From NCBI RefSeq assembly GCF_022539665.2, contig NC_081337.1:11153768-11217767 (forward strand): DNA of 64,000 nucleotides, given 5' to 3'. The notes under the pieces were generated by a model. It did no database searches. It had not been told where the DNA came from and was given only the letters and a program-made list of their open reading frames with translations. This DNA is from Daphnia carinata (taxonomy: Eukaryota > Arthropoda > Branchiopoda > Diplostraca > Daphniidae). Below are positions 11,266 to 21,693 of this stretch, one piece after another; the stretch's first letter is position 1, and each line of letters opens with the position of its first letter. The translations under genes were made by a program, and so were the position numbers.

Positions 11266-14200
11266 CTATTGTGGAACTTCCACAATGTTCAACAATTCAC
11301 ACAATTTACTGAATCTAGTATAAGCTAGCGCTTTGGTAAAGATATCTGCTAATTTCTCATTGGTATTAATATAGGAGTTGTTGATTTTCTTTTGTTCTTC
11401 TGCATCCCTGATGAAGAAGAATCTCACGTCCATGTGTTTTGTGCGTTGATGGAATACGGGATTTTTTATTAGCGCGATTGCTCCTTGATTGTCGCATCTT
11501 AGTTCTCTGGTTCATTCTGGCCACCCCAGCTCCATTAACAGTCCTTGGAGCCAAATCACTTCTTTTGTAGTTTCTGCCGCTGCCATGAATTCCGCTTCAG
11601 TTGTGAATAAAGCTACACACGTTTGACGTCGACTGAACCATGAAATAGGTCCTCCTAGGAAAATAAATATCGAGCCCGAGGTTGACCGACGAGTCTCTAA
11701 GTCACCTGCATAGTCGGAATCATAGTATCCGATTAGTAGACTCCTTCCCCCACCAAATCGGATTCCAAAGTTCACTGTTTTCTTGAGATACGCTAGAATT
11801 CTTTTAGCTGCTTTCCAGTGTTCTTTTCCAGGCTTTTGGACGTATTGGGCAACTTGTCCAAGAGCTTGTGCGATGTCAGGGCGTGTGATATGCGAGATGT
11901 GTGTAAGGCATCCAACTAAGTCTCTGTAGGGTATATTGGACATTGATGCTGTTTCTTCTTCGTTTTGTGGACACATTCCGGGAGTGAGTTTGCAACAGGG
12001 GTCCGCTGGAATTGTGAGAGGATTACAGTTGAGATTTTTGAAATTTTTTAAGTAGTTGTTTGATGTACTCAGATTGAGATAAATGAATTGTTCGGTTAGT
12101 GCGATCTCTGGTTATATCTATTCCAACAAACCGCTTTGCTGGCATTGGTCTTATCTCAAATTCTTTTCCAAGGTGATCCAGTATGTCTGTGAGAACTTTG
12201 GGAATATTGCTAAGTATGATTCCGTCGTCTACGTAACAAATGAAGACCCTAAACTCTTGGTCTTTCTCACTTGGTTGGTTGTGGCGAAAATAGACACATG
12301 CATCCGCTTTGCTTCTGGTGAATCCGAATAATAACAGGAATTCATTAAATTTTTTGCTCTAAGCTCGTGAGGCTTGTTTGAGTCCGTACAGGCTTTTTTT
12401 AAACGGCATACGTCCTTTTCTCTTCCTGGGATAACAAAGCCTTCAGGTTGGATCATGTAAATTTCTTCATCTAAGTCACCATTTAAGAACGCCGTTTTGA
12501 TATCTAACTGCATCATATCAAAGTCTTTTGCGGCTGCTATGGCTAGTATTGTCGAGTGGTATTTAACGACTGGTGCATATGTCTCTAGGTAATCTATTCC
12601 TTGAATTTGAGAGTATCCACATGCCACATATCGTGCTTTGAATCTTGGCGGTGTGTCTTTGTATCCCGGTTTGTATTTAAGGACCCATTTTCCTTTGATG
12701 GCTTGTCTCCCTGGTGGAAGTTCACATAGTTCCCAGGTTTGGTTTTGAATCAAAGAGTCAAATTCTTCGAAGATAGCTGGTATCCAATTGTGGGATTCAG
12801 TGCATGTAATGGCTTCTGAGTAGCTTGTCGGTTATTGGGATTGCTGTTGTTGGACTGAATTTGAAATTGTCATTTGAGCGGGCAAAGCAAAGGAAAAGGA
12901 TCGATGTTATTCTGAATCACAGCTTCTTGTTGATTTTCTTCAATTTGCCGAAAATTGTTGTGGTCTTCGCTAACTTCTATCGGTTCTGCTTGTGGAGTTT
13001 TGCTTTCGTTGTTTTCTGCTTCTTGAATATCATTTGTTTCAGCTGTGTTGGGAGGGGGCATCAAAAGAAAGATTTCGTTGATTCTACACTGTTCCATTAT
13101 TGAAGAAAGAGATTTTTAATTCAGGTTGCTGCAGATTATTTGTTCATCTACCTTGAAATCATTGCTTGTGATGACTTTTCTGGTGGCAAGGATAAGGATG
13201 CGGGCAGTGTTTTGTGTATGGCTTCGTCCTAGAAAAACTCCTTCTTGGCTTTTTGCATCAAGTTTCTTTCTGGTTGGAACACGTACAAAGGTTTTGGAGC
13301 CGAAAATCCGTAAGTTAGAAAGGTTTGGTTTCTTTTTAGTCCATGCTTCATGAGGTGTCATTGTTCTAGTACGAGATAGAACGCGATTGTGAATGTAGGT
13401 AGAATAAGATATTACTTCTGCCTATAGTTCTGGCTGAAGTCCACTTGAGATTAACATGCTTCGGGCTGAGTTGAGTAATGTACGGTTGGTCCTTTCTGAA
13501 ACACCATTTTGAGATTGGTTGTACGGGGCGCTGCTATCGTGTCTAATCTCTTTTTCCGCAAGATAGTCTGAATTCGTTTCCAAAGTATTCTCCACCGCAA
13601 TCACTACGCAGTACGCGGATTTTGTTTTCAGTTTGATTCAACACGATTGCTTCGTAAAGACGAAAAAGCGTCTTTACGACAGGCACTTCAGATTTTAGCT
13701 TCATGAAGGAGACAGTTAGGTGTCCGGTGAAATCATCCTTGAAAAGTACGAAATATCTTGTTACCCCGATGCATGTTGTATTGGATGGCCCCCAGACGTC
13801 CGTGTGTATCAAGTCGCCAATCCGGGTTGTCATAACTGTCTGCTTTGCTGTATTTCTTGGCTGGCGATGGAATTTGGCTAGTTCGCAGATCCTGCACAAT
13901 CCAATAGGAATTGTTTGATTTCCTGTTAAGTTGAGGCCTATTGCTGATTCTGTTTTTATCATCTTCTTGAGTGTTTGATAACCAATGTGTTCCAGTCTTT
14001 CATGCCATGTTAAAAGGGATGCTCGAATATCCGCTCTTAGTCCAGTGGCCAGTTGTTCGGTTGCATTTGCTTTTGTTTCGAGGGTTTCGGGTCTCAATTT
14101 CAGTAGGTTGAGTGCGTTTTCGTTTCGTTCCCCCTGTAGGACTATTTTGTCGTTCTTGTAGAAGAATACCTAAGTGGGGAGACATATAAATTGGGTTTAT

Positions 14201-14678
14201 TTTGTTTTTTGTGTTCGATTGTACCTTGTTTCCACGAAATTGTGCTTCTATTCCATTATTGGCAGCTGCGCCTATTGAAAAAAGGTTTGTTCCTAGTTCT
14301 GCGACGTATACTGCGTCTTTCATAGTTGAATGCGTTATTGTTTGGTCCAATTCTATGGTTACGTGGATGTCTCCTTTCCTCAGTACGTTTAGTTTTGTAT
14401 CGCCAATGCTTTGTGAAAGAGAGAAAGAAAGAATTAAAAAAAACATCCACTTAGACATCGTGTGTTTAGTATGTCATTTACCTGACACAGACCATTTTCC
14501 TTCTTCAATTGGTGTAATAGTTGAGGAAAAACTTTTTTGATATGACATGTGTCTGGTGGCTCCCGAATCGGCAAAGAAGGCAAAGATACTCCTGGGATCA
14601 AATGAAGATGGTGATGCCATGCCCCATTCTTCATTGCTTTTCACTTTTTCTGCTCTCTTTTTCTTTAAACACTCTTCA
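11266..14678 (-). pseudogene. pol: Copia pol (PR-IN-RT-RNaseH), broken
   Basis: In order on the minus strand: aspartic protease motif FADSGATRHMS (14590-14540); GAG-pre-integrase region with WHERLEHIGYQTLKKM; integrase core with HTDVWGP, FKDDFTGH and YNQSQNGVSERTNRTLL (14097-13422); integrase C-terminal part with GVFLGRS (13361-13116); RT with KARYVACGYSQIQGIDY and LDIKTAFLNGDLDEEIYM (12753-12400); RNase H with YYDSDYAGDLETRRSTSG (11976-11512). Protease before integrase before RT is the Copia order. The RT catalytic box lies in a damaged stretch around 12230. An in-frame TGA near 11510 precedes the last 80 or so codons, ending at 11266. Several frameshifts make it a relic. Confidence 0.92.
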
Positions 14679-14883
14679 GTTTGAATGTAGATATTGAAAC
14701 TCACTGTATCACAATATATTCACATTGAATACACGTTTATTTGATACTGTTTGAATGTACATCATGAAACTGATTCTAAAACACTATATTCACATTGAAT
14801 ACACGTATATTTCATGCTGTTTGAATGTAGATATTGAAACAGATTCTATAACACTATATTTACATTGAATACACGTATATTTG
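14679..14883. repeat. 70-bp satellite array, segment 2
   Basis: About three units between the Copia and DIRS elements, with the same TTGAATACACG and CTGTTTGAATGTA cores as segment 1. Confidence 0.96.
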
Positions 14884-14885
14884 TA

Positions 14886-15327
14886 AGTTGTTCGAGAAAG
14901 CGCGAAGCGCTTTCGATGAATAATTGTGATTGCATAATAATTAATGAAGACCATACAACTGTGTTGACCTTCTTTATTTTAGCTACTTCAATGCAGACTA
15001 CAAAAATAATTTTTTTTCCATAAGAGGGTTGGGGAGGTAGACACACGCCAGGCGGCGACACCTCAACCCATTTACCCTCAGATCTCGTTTAGATGACGTT
15101 AGTCGCATTCTCCATTGCTAACGCAAATTGATCCCACGAAAACCTGAGCCTCCACCATTAGCGCTGCCGCGGAAAGGTTGATGAAATCTAAATGAACAAG
15201 ATGATGCAATTAGTGAAGACTAGGGCGGGTGGGTTAAGCTAGGGAAATGCAGACAGTTGTATGGTCTTCACTAATTATTATTCAATCACAATTGTTCATC
15301 GAAAGCGCTTCGCGCTTTCTCGAACAA
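14886..15327. repeat. DIRS internal complementary region (inverted pair)
   Basis: 14886-14960 and 15251-15327 are near reverse complements, both containing GTTCGAGAAAGCGCGAAGCG or its complement. The loop includes the left ITR and a short unique stretch. In DIRS elements such complementary regions serve circular-intermediate formation. Confidence 0.72.
14950..15090 (+). repeat. DIRS left inverted terminal repeat
   Basis: It begins ACCATACAACTGTGTTGACC and is the reverse complement, with a few differences, of 18701-18837. It also contains the shared GCCAGGCGGCGACACCTCAA block. Confidence 0.88.
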
Positions 15328-15329
15328 AG

Positions 15330-15990
15330 TCACCAGCAAGGTGACTTGCTAGACAGCTATGTAACTTGCAAGACAGGTCCATTAGGGTTGCAGATTCTCT
15401 ATAGTGGTTCTTGAGGTGATCCAAAACCAAGGTAACATCCCAGGTAACAGAGTACTTGGGTTTGGCTGGTCTCAAATAAAAATACCTGCCATTAACTTCG
15501 TTATTAAAGGGTGAGCACCAATTGGATGGTCATCGATATTCTCAAAGGTACTTGACAGCATCGAACGGTAGATACTTAAGGTGCTGTATGCCTTACCGCT
15601 ATGAAATTCGTCCGTTAAGAAGGAAAGAGCTGTGCCTATAGAGACTGACAGGGGATGCGAGTCCCTTCTATGGTGCCAATAACACCAAGCGTTCCAGGCG
15701 CTCTGATATGCAGCGCGTGTGGCAGCAATCGTCCGATTGCTGGCCAGCAATAATGTGACCACTTGCTCCGAAAGGTTTTGGTCTGAGAACCGTCCCCTGA
15801 CAACTTCCAAACGGTCAGTCGGAATGACTGGTTGTTGCACAACTGGTGTGGGACATTGAGGCACGATTTCAATAGGGTTGGGCTCGGCTGAATCACTCGA
15901 ACCACATCGCACACTAACTCCAACAGTAACGGGAACCACGGCTGGCTCGGCCAGAAGGGGCACACTAACACCAATGAGGCTGTCTCTGCT
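15330..15990 (-). pseudogene. DIRS tyrosine recombinase, catalytic domain missing
   Basis: The N-terminal SAM-like core-binding domain is clear: SDQNLSEQVVTLLLASNR, then AWNAWCYWHHRRDSHPLSVS and ALSFLTDEFHSGKAYSTLS. The ORF ends at 15472 by a one-base frame change; the other frame continues RPAKPKYSVTWDVTLVLDHL to about 15330 and then runs into the inverted repeat. The Arg, His-x-x-Arg and Tyr catalytic residues should follow this point and are absent. The protein would have resolved circular DNA into the chromosome by strand exchange. Confidence 0.8.
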
Positions 15991-17905
15991 CTCAGCTTGG
16001 AAAGGCAATCCTTGACTAGATAAAACGGGGGAAATGCGAACCCCTCCATGTTTTTCCAATTCAAAGATAGGGCATTGGTTGCCAGAGCTCCCGGCTGGGG
16101 AAACCAACTGACAAACAGAGGCAACTGGGCGTTCCATGCCTTTGCAAATAAATCCACTTTGACTGGCCAAATCCTCATTATTGCCCTGAACATTGACGGG
16201 TGCAACCTCCAATCTCCTGACTCCTGGCCGCTCCTGGATTTATGATCGACAATCACATTAAGAATTCCGGCCACATGAACAGCTTGGATGTGAATATCCC
16301 TGTCTTCGCACCAGGAGGCCATCTCTAAAGCTAAAGAGCACAACGAATGTGAATGGGAACCCCCCAGCTTATTGATATAGGAGACCGCGGTCGTATTATC
16401 TAACTTAACAATAACTGTGCCTTTGAATGGAGCTTTAACGAAGCATGTAAAAGCGTTAAGAGCTGCCAAAAGTTCTAAGTAATTTATGTGCTTCTGGGCT
16501 TGGTCAGCCGTCCAAGGGCCTTTCGCGCATATCGAGTTACACACCGCGCCCCATCCGGATAACGAAGAATCTGAATAAATTAGCAGACGCGGTCCCGGGG
16601 AAGATAAAGGCTTGCCTTTTGACCTTGCCAAATTAGTTACCCACCATTTGAGGTCCTTTACCGCCTCGACCGAGAGAGAGACTTTGCACTGCAGGTTACC
16701 GTTAGCCTGCCCTGATTTTGAAATATAAAGCCTCTGAATACCACGATAGTGTGCTTGCGCGAAAGGCACGGCTGGGATAGCCCAAGACAGCTTTCCCAAG
16801 ATCGACGTGAGATCCCTAAGCGAAACTTTGCCTTTTGAAAGCGCCATGCTGCAAAGAGAAATGATCGATCGTCTTTTCTCTAACGGAAGAGACAAAGATA
16901 GGACTTTGAATCGATCAGAAGACCAAGGAATTCTAGGGATTGCGCTGGCGTCAATATCGACTTCTCGACATTGAGGATAAACCCAATTTGTGCGAACGTA
17001 TCTGAAACAAGGGCCATTTCCCTCTCTAATCCTGCGCAGGAAGAGTTCAACAGCAAAATGTCGTCCAAATAAATTATCACCCGGATACCTTTTGCTCTAA
17101 AAAATGCCACTATCGGTTTGAGAAGCTTTGAAAACGCCCAAGGGGCTGACGCTAGGCCAAAGGGTAAACAGGTAAACTGCCAAATTTGCCCCTCTCAGAT
17201 AAACTGAAGGAGATTTTGATCCTCAGGATGAATGGGCCCTGTTAGATACGCATCTTTCAGGTCCATTTTTGCCAACCAATCATTTGGCCGAAGCGAATGT
17301 CTGAGGTAGTTTAGACCTTCCATCTTAAAATGTTGGTGAATTATATAATCATTTAGCTTTTTAAGATAAATTACCGGACGAAAGCCACCGGCTCTCTTGG
17401 GGATCACGAAGATGGTGCTAATAAAACCTTTATCCGGCACCATTTTGATTGCCCTCTTTGCTGCCAAGGATGCTACCTCTTCTCGACAGAGCTTAACTTG
17501 GTGTTCCCCAAACGATGGGTTAGGTGGAGGATTACACTGAATGGGCCTAGCTACTAGGTCTAGCCTCAGGCCTTCAAAAACCACATGTAACACCCAAGGG
17601 TCGTTAGAAAACCGAGACCAAGCATGGGCAAATTCTTTCAATCGACCACCGATAGGTGTGAAATGCACAGTGGTAGGTGAAATAAAATTAGAGATGTACT
17701 TCCCACAGCCACTAGGGCCCGCCGCTGGCGAAAAATTTGAGCTGGAACGCTGCCTGGCCGATCCACTGTACGGCTGGTGCGAGGACCTATGGCTACCACT
17801 GTATCCGCCTCGATAACTCTTGCCTTTGGAAGACGCGCGTTGCATCTGCTCACTGGCTCGACCCACGGCGTTCAGGGCGGCTTCGTCCTTGGCCGTTTGG
17901 ACCAT
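15991..17905 (-). pseudogene. DIRS reverse transcriptase and RNase H
   Basis: On the minus strand RT motifs run from VPDKGFISTIFVIPKR and WLAKMDLKDAYLTGPIHPED (about 17440-17210) to the catalytic box VIIYLDDILLL (about 17085-17050). DIRS-type RNase H follows, with LLIYSDSSLSGWGAV, NYLELLAALNAF, VKLDNTTAVSYINKLGGSHS and HVAGILNVIVDHKSR (16600-16240), the typical DIRS1 D-E-D arrangement. An in-frame stop near 17195 and a frame change near 16900 split it. Missing normal-function residues within the RT fingers are not evident apart from the breaks. Confidence 0.88.
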
Positions 17906-18675
17906 CTCTTAGATCAGCTTCTTTCCATAGAGCCATTGGGATTCCCTCTCTGAAAAGTTGCGCTCGTCAGCCAACAGAGATATAAACGAAGGATTCGTTT
18001 GGGATAAGATGTTTAATCGACGCCTACGCGTCACATCGTTAAAGGAGCTGGCCCATAACTGCATGAAATCTTCAACTGTTTCTTGGATCTTGGGGTCGGA
18101 CCATTTAATGTCCCACAAATAAAGCAAGGGCCGAGCTATTTCGAGGATCTTATACTGTATCGACAGAAGCGTGGGTCAGAGACACTCTTTGCTGATGGCG
18201 ATTTCTTGAGGATCTTTAGCCGCTTCAGCATCGCCTCATCCAAATCCGGGCACTGCAGGGAGAACGATCTCTTTTCGAAGGACGGCGCGTATTTGCCTTT
18301 CAGATCTTTCGCGTCAGGTGCTCACACTCCTTTCACCATCCATTTCCTCAATTTTTTCGTTTTGCGTTACGAAAGCGTGAACTTCTCCACCACCTTACTT
18401 CTTTTAGACTCAGCTAGCCTCGACCTCTTACGCCTGTCTTCTTCACCCTCCGACGCCTTGCGCTTGGACGAACCATTCGGATCAGATTCAATCAAAGGGT
18501 CGCCCAGAACATCAATCTCGTACTGCAAATTATCATCCGTCTCGCTTACTGACTGAAAGAGACTATCCTCGACATCCTGCGAGCTAGCCTTAGCCCGATG
18601 ACCGCGGATACAGCTGCGACCACTTCGAAACGCAGACGAGACACTTTCACTATCACTTCCACTTTCTCCAGACAT
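17906..18675 (-). pseudogene. DIRS gag-like ORF, broken
   Basis: The start at 18675 encodes MSGESGSDSESVSSAF, an acidic serine-rich N-terminus followed by a basic KRKASEGEEDRRKRSRL stretch. The frame stops at 18367; a second piece (18127-17909) contains TVEDFMQLWASSFNDVTRRR, typical of DIRS gag-like proteins, and a third piece with a Ser/Gly-rich region begins at 17905 ahead of RT. Two frame breaks separate them. Confidence 0.7.
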
Positions 18676-18700
18676 GACTGCACTTGACAGAAGCTGAATA

Positions 18701-18837
18701 AGATCTGAGGGTAAACGAGTTGAGGTGTCGCCGCCTGGCTTATGTGTCTACTTCCCCAACCATCTTATGGGGAAAAAAAATTTCTGTAGTCTGCATTGAA
18801 GTAGCTAAAATAAAGAAGGTCAACACAGTTGTATGGT
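18701..18837 (-). repeat. DIRS right inverted terminal repeat
   Basis: It matches the reverse complement of 14950-15090, including the run TAAAATAAAGAAGGTCAACA, with minor indels near the A-rich tract. Confidence 0.88.
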
Positions 18838-18857
18838 GGAACAATTTGCATGCAATT

Positions 18858-19182
18858 GATGCTGTTTGAATGTAGCTATTGAAACTCACTGTATCACACC
18901 ATATTCACATTGAATACACGTTTATTTGATGCTGTTTGAATGTAGATATTGAAACTCTTTGTATCACATATATTCACAATGAATACACGTATATTTAATG
19001 CTATTTGAATGTAGATATTGAGACTCACTGTATCACACTATATTCACATTAAATACAGGTATATTTGATGCTGTTTGAATGTAGATATTGAAACTCACTC
19101 TATCACACTATATTCACATTGAATACACGTATATTTGATACCGTTTGAATGTAGACATTGAACTCACTGTAGCACACTATAT
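18858..19182. repeat. 70-bp satellite array, segment 3
   Basis: About four and a half units between the DIRS element and Gypsy copy B. It ends at CACACTATAT, and the downstream segment resumes ATATTCACATTG at 33447, giving a 4-bp ATAT target duplication for copy B. Confidence 0.96.
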
Positions 19183-19501
19183 TGTAGCGCCAATGGACTT
19201 TGTCGCCTATCGCGCGATGATAGGCGATCCGCAAGTCAACCATTGGCTAGCATTTGTCGCTCTGACTGGATGTCGGGAGCTTTAAAACCCCGATTTTGAC
19301 AAGTCAGTGGGGATTAGTTCTTATCAGTTCAGTTAGTAGTCGAGTAATCGAGTGAGTTGATTAGTGAGTTAGTTCAACGGAAGTCCTTCGTCGAGGTACT
19401 GTGTCGCAGTCGTCGACTAGTTGTTTGAGTTATCAACTGTGCTTAGTGCTGTATCTTGTCAAGTGAGTCCAAAAAACGAACCTTATCTCAGAGTTGTTAC
19501 A
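19183..19501 (+). repeat. 5' LTR of Gypsy copy B
   Basis: TGTAGCGCCAATGG to GAGTTGTTACA. The polyA-type hexamer seen as AATAAA in the 3' LTR reads AAAAAA here. A TATA-like GCTTTAAAACC lies at about 19281-19291. Confidence 0.95.
19280..19330 (+). promoter_or_regulatory. LTR promoter (TATA-like plus initiator)
   Basis: CTTTAAAACC is followed about 20-45 bp downstream by TCAGTGGGG and TCAGTTCAGTT, which resemble arthropod initiators. The same arrangement is at about 33226-33280 in the 3' LTR. This is motif reading only. Confidence 0.5.
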
Positions 19502-19513
19502 TGGTGGAGATGC
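19502..19513 (+). other. Primer-binding site of Gypsy copy B
   Basis: TGGTGGAGATGC abuts the 5' LTR end. The same 12 bases follow the LTR fragment ending at 48125. The priming tRNA was not identified. Confidence 0.65.
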
Positions 19514-19676
19514 TCCTGCGTTCTCAACTGGTCAGCCGCACGTGTAACTGAGGTAGGCGTTTGTTGTGAGGGGTCTCTGGAAGTCGAACTCAGCAATTTA
19601 TTGTTGGGCACGAGGCCACAACAACGGTCTGATAGAACGTGTGATTGACAGTGGGTCGCGGCGGGTCCTCGTTTTG

Positions 19677-21693
19677 ATGTCACACGGGAGAGGTGTGATT
19701 CCAGACGCTGGGGAAAGGAGTCGTAGACGAGCAGCTGAAGAGGCGGCAAAGGAGATTCAGACCTATTACACGGGTTTGAGGCCAACGTCACCTCTAAGTG
19801 CAGTGGCACGGGCTTCTACGAGATTACAGGAGGCCGGTACAACATCAGTGCGGTCTAAGGGGCGATCAAGAGGTCCCCCTGGTGAGGTGAGTGAGCTTAC
19901 TTTCGGGCAGAGAGGTGTGTGCGTAGCCGAAGAGGTATCCCAGATCCATCCAACAAAGAAGTATCCCAGATTTGACGCAGTTTGAGTTGGATTCCTAACA
20001 ACAGGGTGAGGAATTCATGGAGGCTCAGAGTCACCAAGTATTCGAGAGTCAGGAAACCAGGTGGGCTGCGGAAAAAGGGGGATACGAGCCGACGGTGGCA
20101 TACGAGCATCGTGAGGGTGCCCGTGTTGTTGGGAGCGCGGTCGTCACACGAGCCGGAGCGGGAGAAAAGGAGCGACAGGAAGAGTGGGTTGTCGACCGAG
20201 GCCGGAAATTGCAAACGCGACGACCGGAGGTGGACGACGCTGCGTCGCACATCCCGCAAGTAGCAGCACCCGTAAGCCAGGAAAGGATTGTAATGCAAGC
20301 CATTCCGGCGGAAAGCAGGCAGCGGAAGGTGGAGGCCGTTGGCAGCGATCAAGGGTCGCGAGTTCAGCGGACTATTGCGACGAATTCGCTCGCGACGCAG
20401 GAGTTGGTGACCGAATACCAGGAAGGGGCGCGTCCAGTATCAGTGAAAGCGGAAGGCACCGGTGACGGAAGAAGCGCGGTTGGCGTGGAAGCCGACACCA
20501 CTGGTATCACCGAGAGATCGTCAGGTGCTGAGAGTGAGCAGCTGTCGAGGGAAGAGCGCGACGCGGCGGAAGAGCGAAGAGCGGACTTTGGAAGAAGAAG
20601 CCTTCGCGAAGGTCTACGACCTCGAGCGTCTAGCACGCCTCACGCAGCGTTGTTGATCGGGCCGGGAATAAGTGGACTTAGTGTCGGGGGTTCACCAAGG
20701 CGGCAGACCATAGCCCAGGAAGAGGAACCAGCTTGGGATCCTTTTATGGCAGAGGAGGAGGACATGGCGGAGAGGCCGATCTTCCAGTATAAGGAGCCGG
20801 AGAAATTCCGCGGCACGACGAAGGAAAATGCTGTGGAGTGGATTGATCGTTTAGAAAGGATCGGTCACCACAACAGATTGACCAATCATGACTTGGCAAG
20901 AGCAATAGACGTGTCGCTCGAGGGAGCGGCCTACAAATGTTTTGTAGGCCTTGAGGCGCGGAACGCGCGTCCGGAGCACTGGGAAGACTGAAGACAGAGA
21001 TTCGTTGCAGAGCAGGGGCAGCCAGCGCGCGAGAGGGAAGTACCTGGGCTCAAGTCGTTGTTTCTGAAGCAGTTTGTTGCGGTAAACTTGAAGCGACAAA
21101 TGGAGAGGAAGCTGCGGATGAGAGTCCAGGGGAAAGACGAAGACATAACGGAGTATTACCACGACGTTATGGATTTGTGCCGCATCGTGCAACCAGATAT
21201 GGCGGAAGAAGTGTGCATTGACCACCTGTTCAGGGGGTTAAGCCTAGCGCTTTACGAAAGACTGTACGTGCTCGGAATCACGACCTGCGAGGAGTTTCTG
21301 GAAAAAGCAAGACTCCATGCAGATGCTGTGAAAATTGCCTATAAAAGAGGCTAGGAAGATGCGCGCCGGGAAAACGAGAAAGCTGCCATCGGGGGAGTAG
21401 GCTTTGACAAGATGCAAGAGCTCCAACGGCAGATACAGGAGCTGCGCGATGAGCTGGCGAAGGCGAGAGGGCCGTCAGGGAAGAAAACCAGCGACGGTGA
21501 AAAAAGTGGAAATAACCGGAAACCGAAGAAGAACTCATTAGGATGTTATAATTGCGACGAAGAAGGGCATATGGCAAGGAATTGTCCAAAGAAAAAGAAG
21601 CGAGATGTGATCAAAAGAAGCCTGTGCTGTGATTGGCGGAGAGCAGAGCCAATCAAATGGAGCGGCCAATGGAGGCGATCAGCAGCCCACTGA
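19677..21693 (+). pseudogene. gag: Gypsy copy B gag with CCHC knuckle, broken
   Basis: The start at 19677 gives MSHGRGVIPDAGERSRRR. The first frame ends at 19985; the main frame 20017-20991 carries a long charged region and YKEPEKFRGTTKENAVEWID, the beginning of the retrotransposon-gag domain. An in-frame TGA at 20989-20991 is followed in the same frame by the rest of that domain (21058-21354: MERKLRMRVQGKDEDITEYY), a second stop at 21352, then a coiled-coil-like stretch and the knuckle CYNCDEEGHMARNC (about 21543-21584). The final gag frame overlaps the pol frame by 65 bases. The first frame change and the first TGA are shared with copy A. Confidence 0.86.

Larger units (their letters stand above)
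10960..14683 (-). mobile_element. 5'-truncated Ty1/Copia element in the satellite
   Basis: A 281-bp 3' LTR (10965-11245), a polypurine tract and a pol region on the minus strand. The far end (14678) stops inside or just upstream of the protease: no 5' LTR, primer site or gag is found before the satellite resumes. A 5-bp direct repeat GTTTG brackets it (10960-10964 and 14679-14683) and the satellite phase is kept across the insertion, so the truncated form looks like the form that integrated, or the deletion was coincidentally exact. Confidence 0.9.
14884..18857 (-). mobile_element. DIRS-type tyrosine-recombinase retrotransposon, defective
   Basis: It lies between satellite segments 2 and 3; the satellite resumes in phase, sharing TTG at the junction. 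Inverted terminal repeats are at 14950-15090 and 18701-18837. A further inverted pair (14886-14960 against 15251-15327, with palindrome-like AAGCGCGAAGCGCTTT) resembles the internal complementary region of DIRS elements. Gene order on the minus strand is gag, DIRS-type RT, RNase H, tyrosine recombinase. No LTRs and no integrase of the DDE type are seen. The recombinase lacks its catalytic part, so the copy cannot move unaided. Confidence 0.88.

Noticed and set aside
20049-20352. Several overlapping antisense ORFs in Gypsy gag
   Set aside because: All shadow the long charged gag frame; the same shadows occur in copy A.
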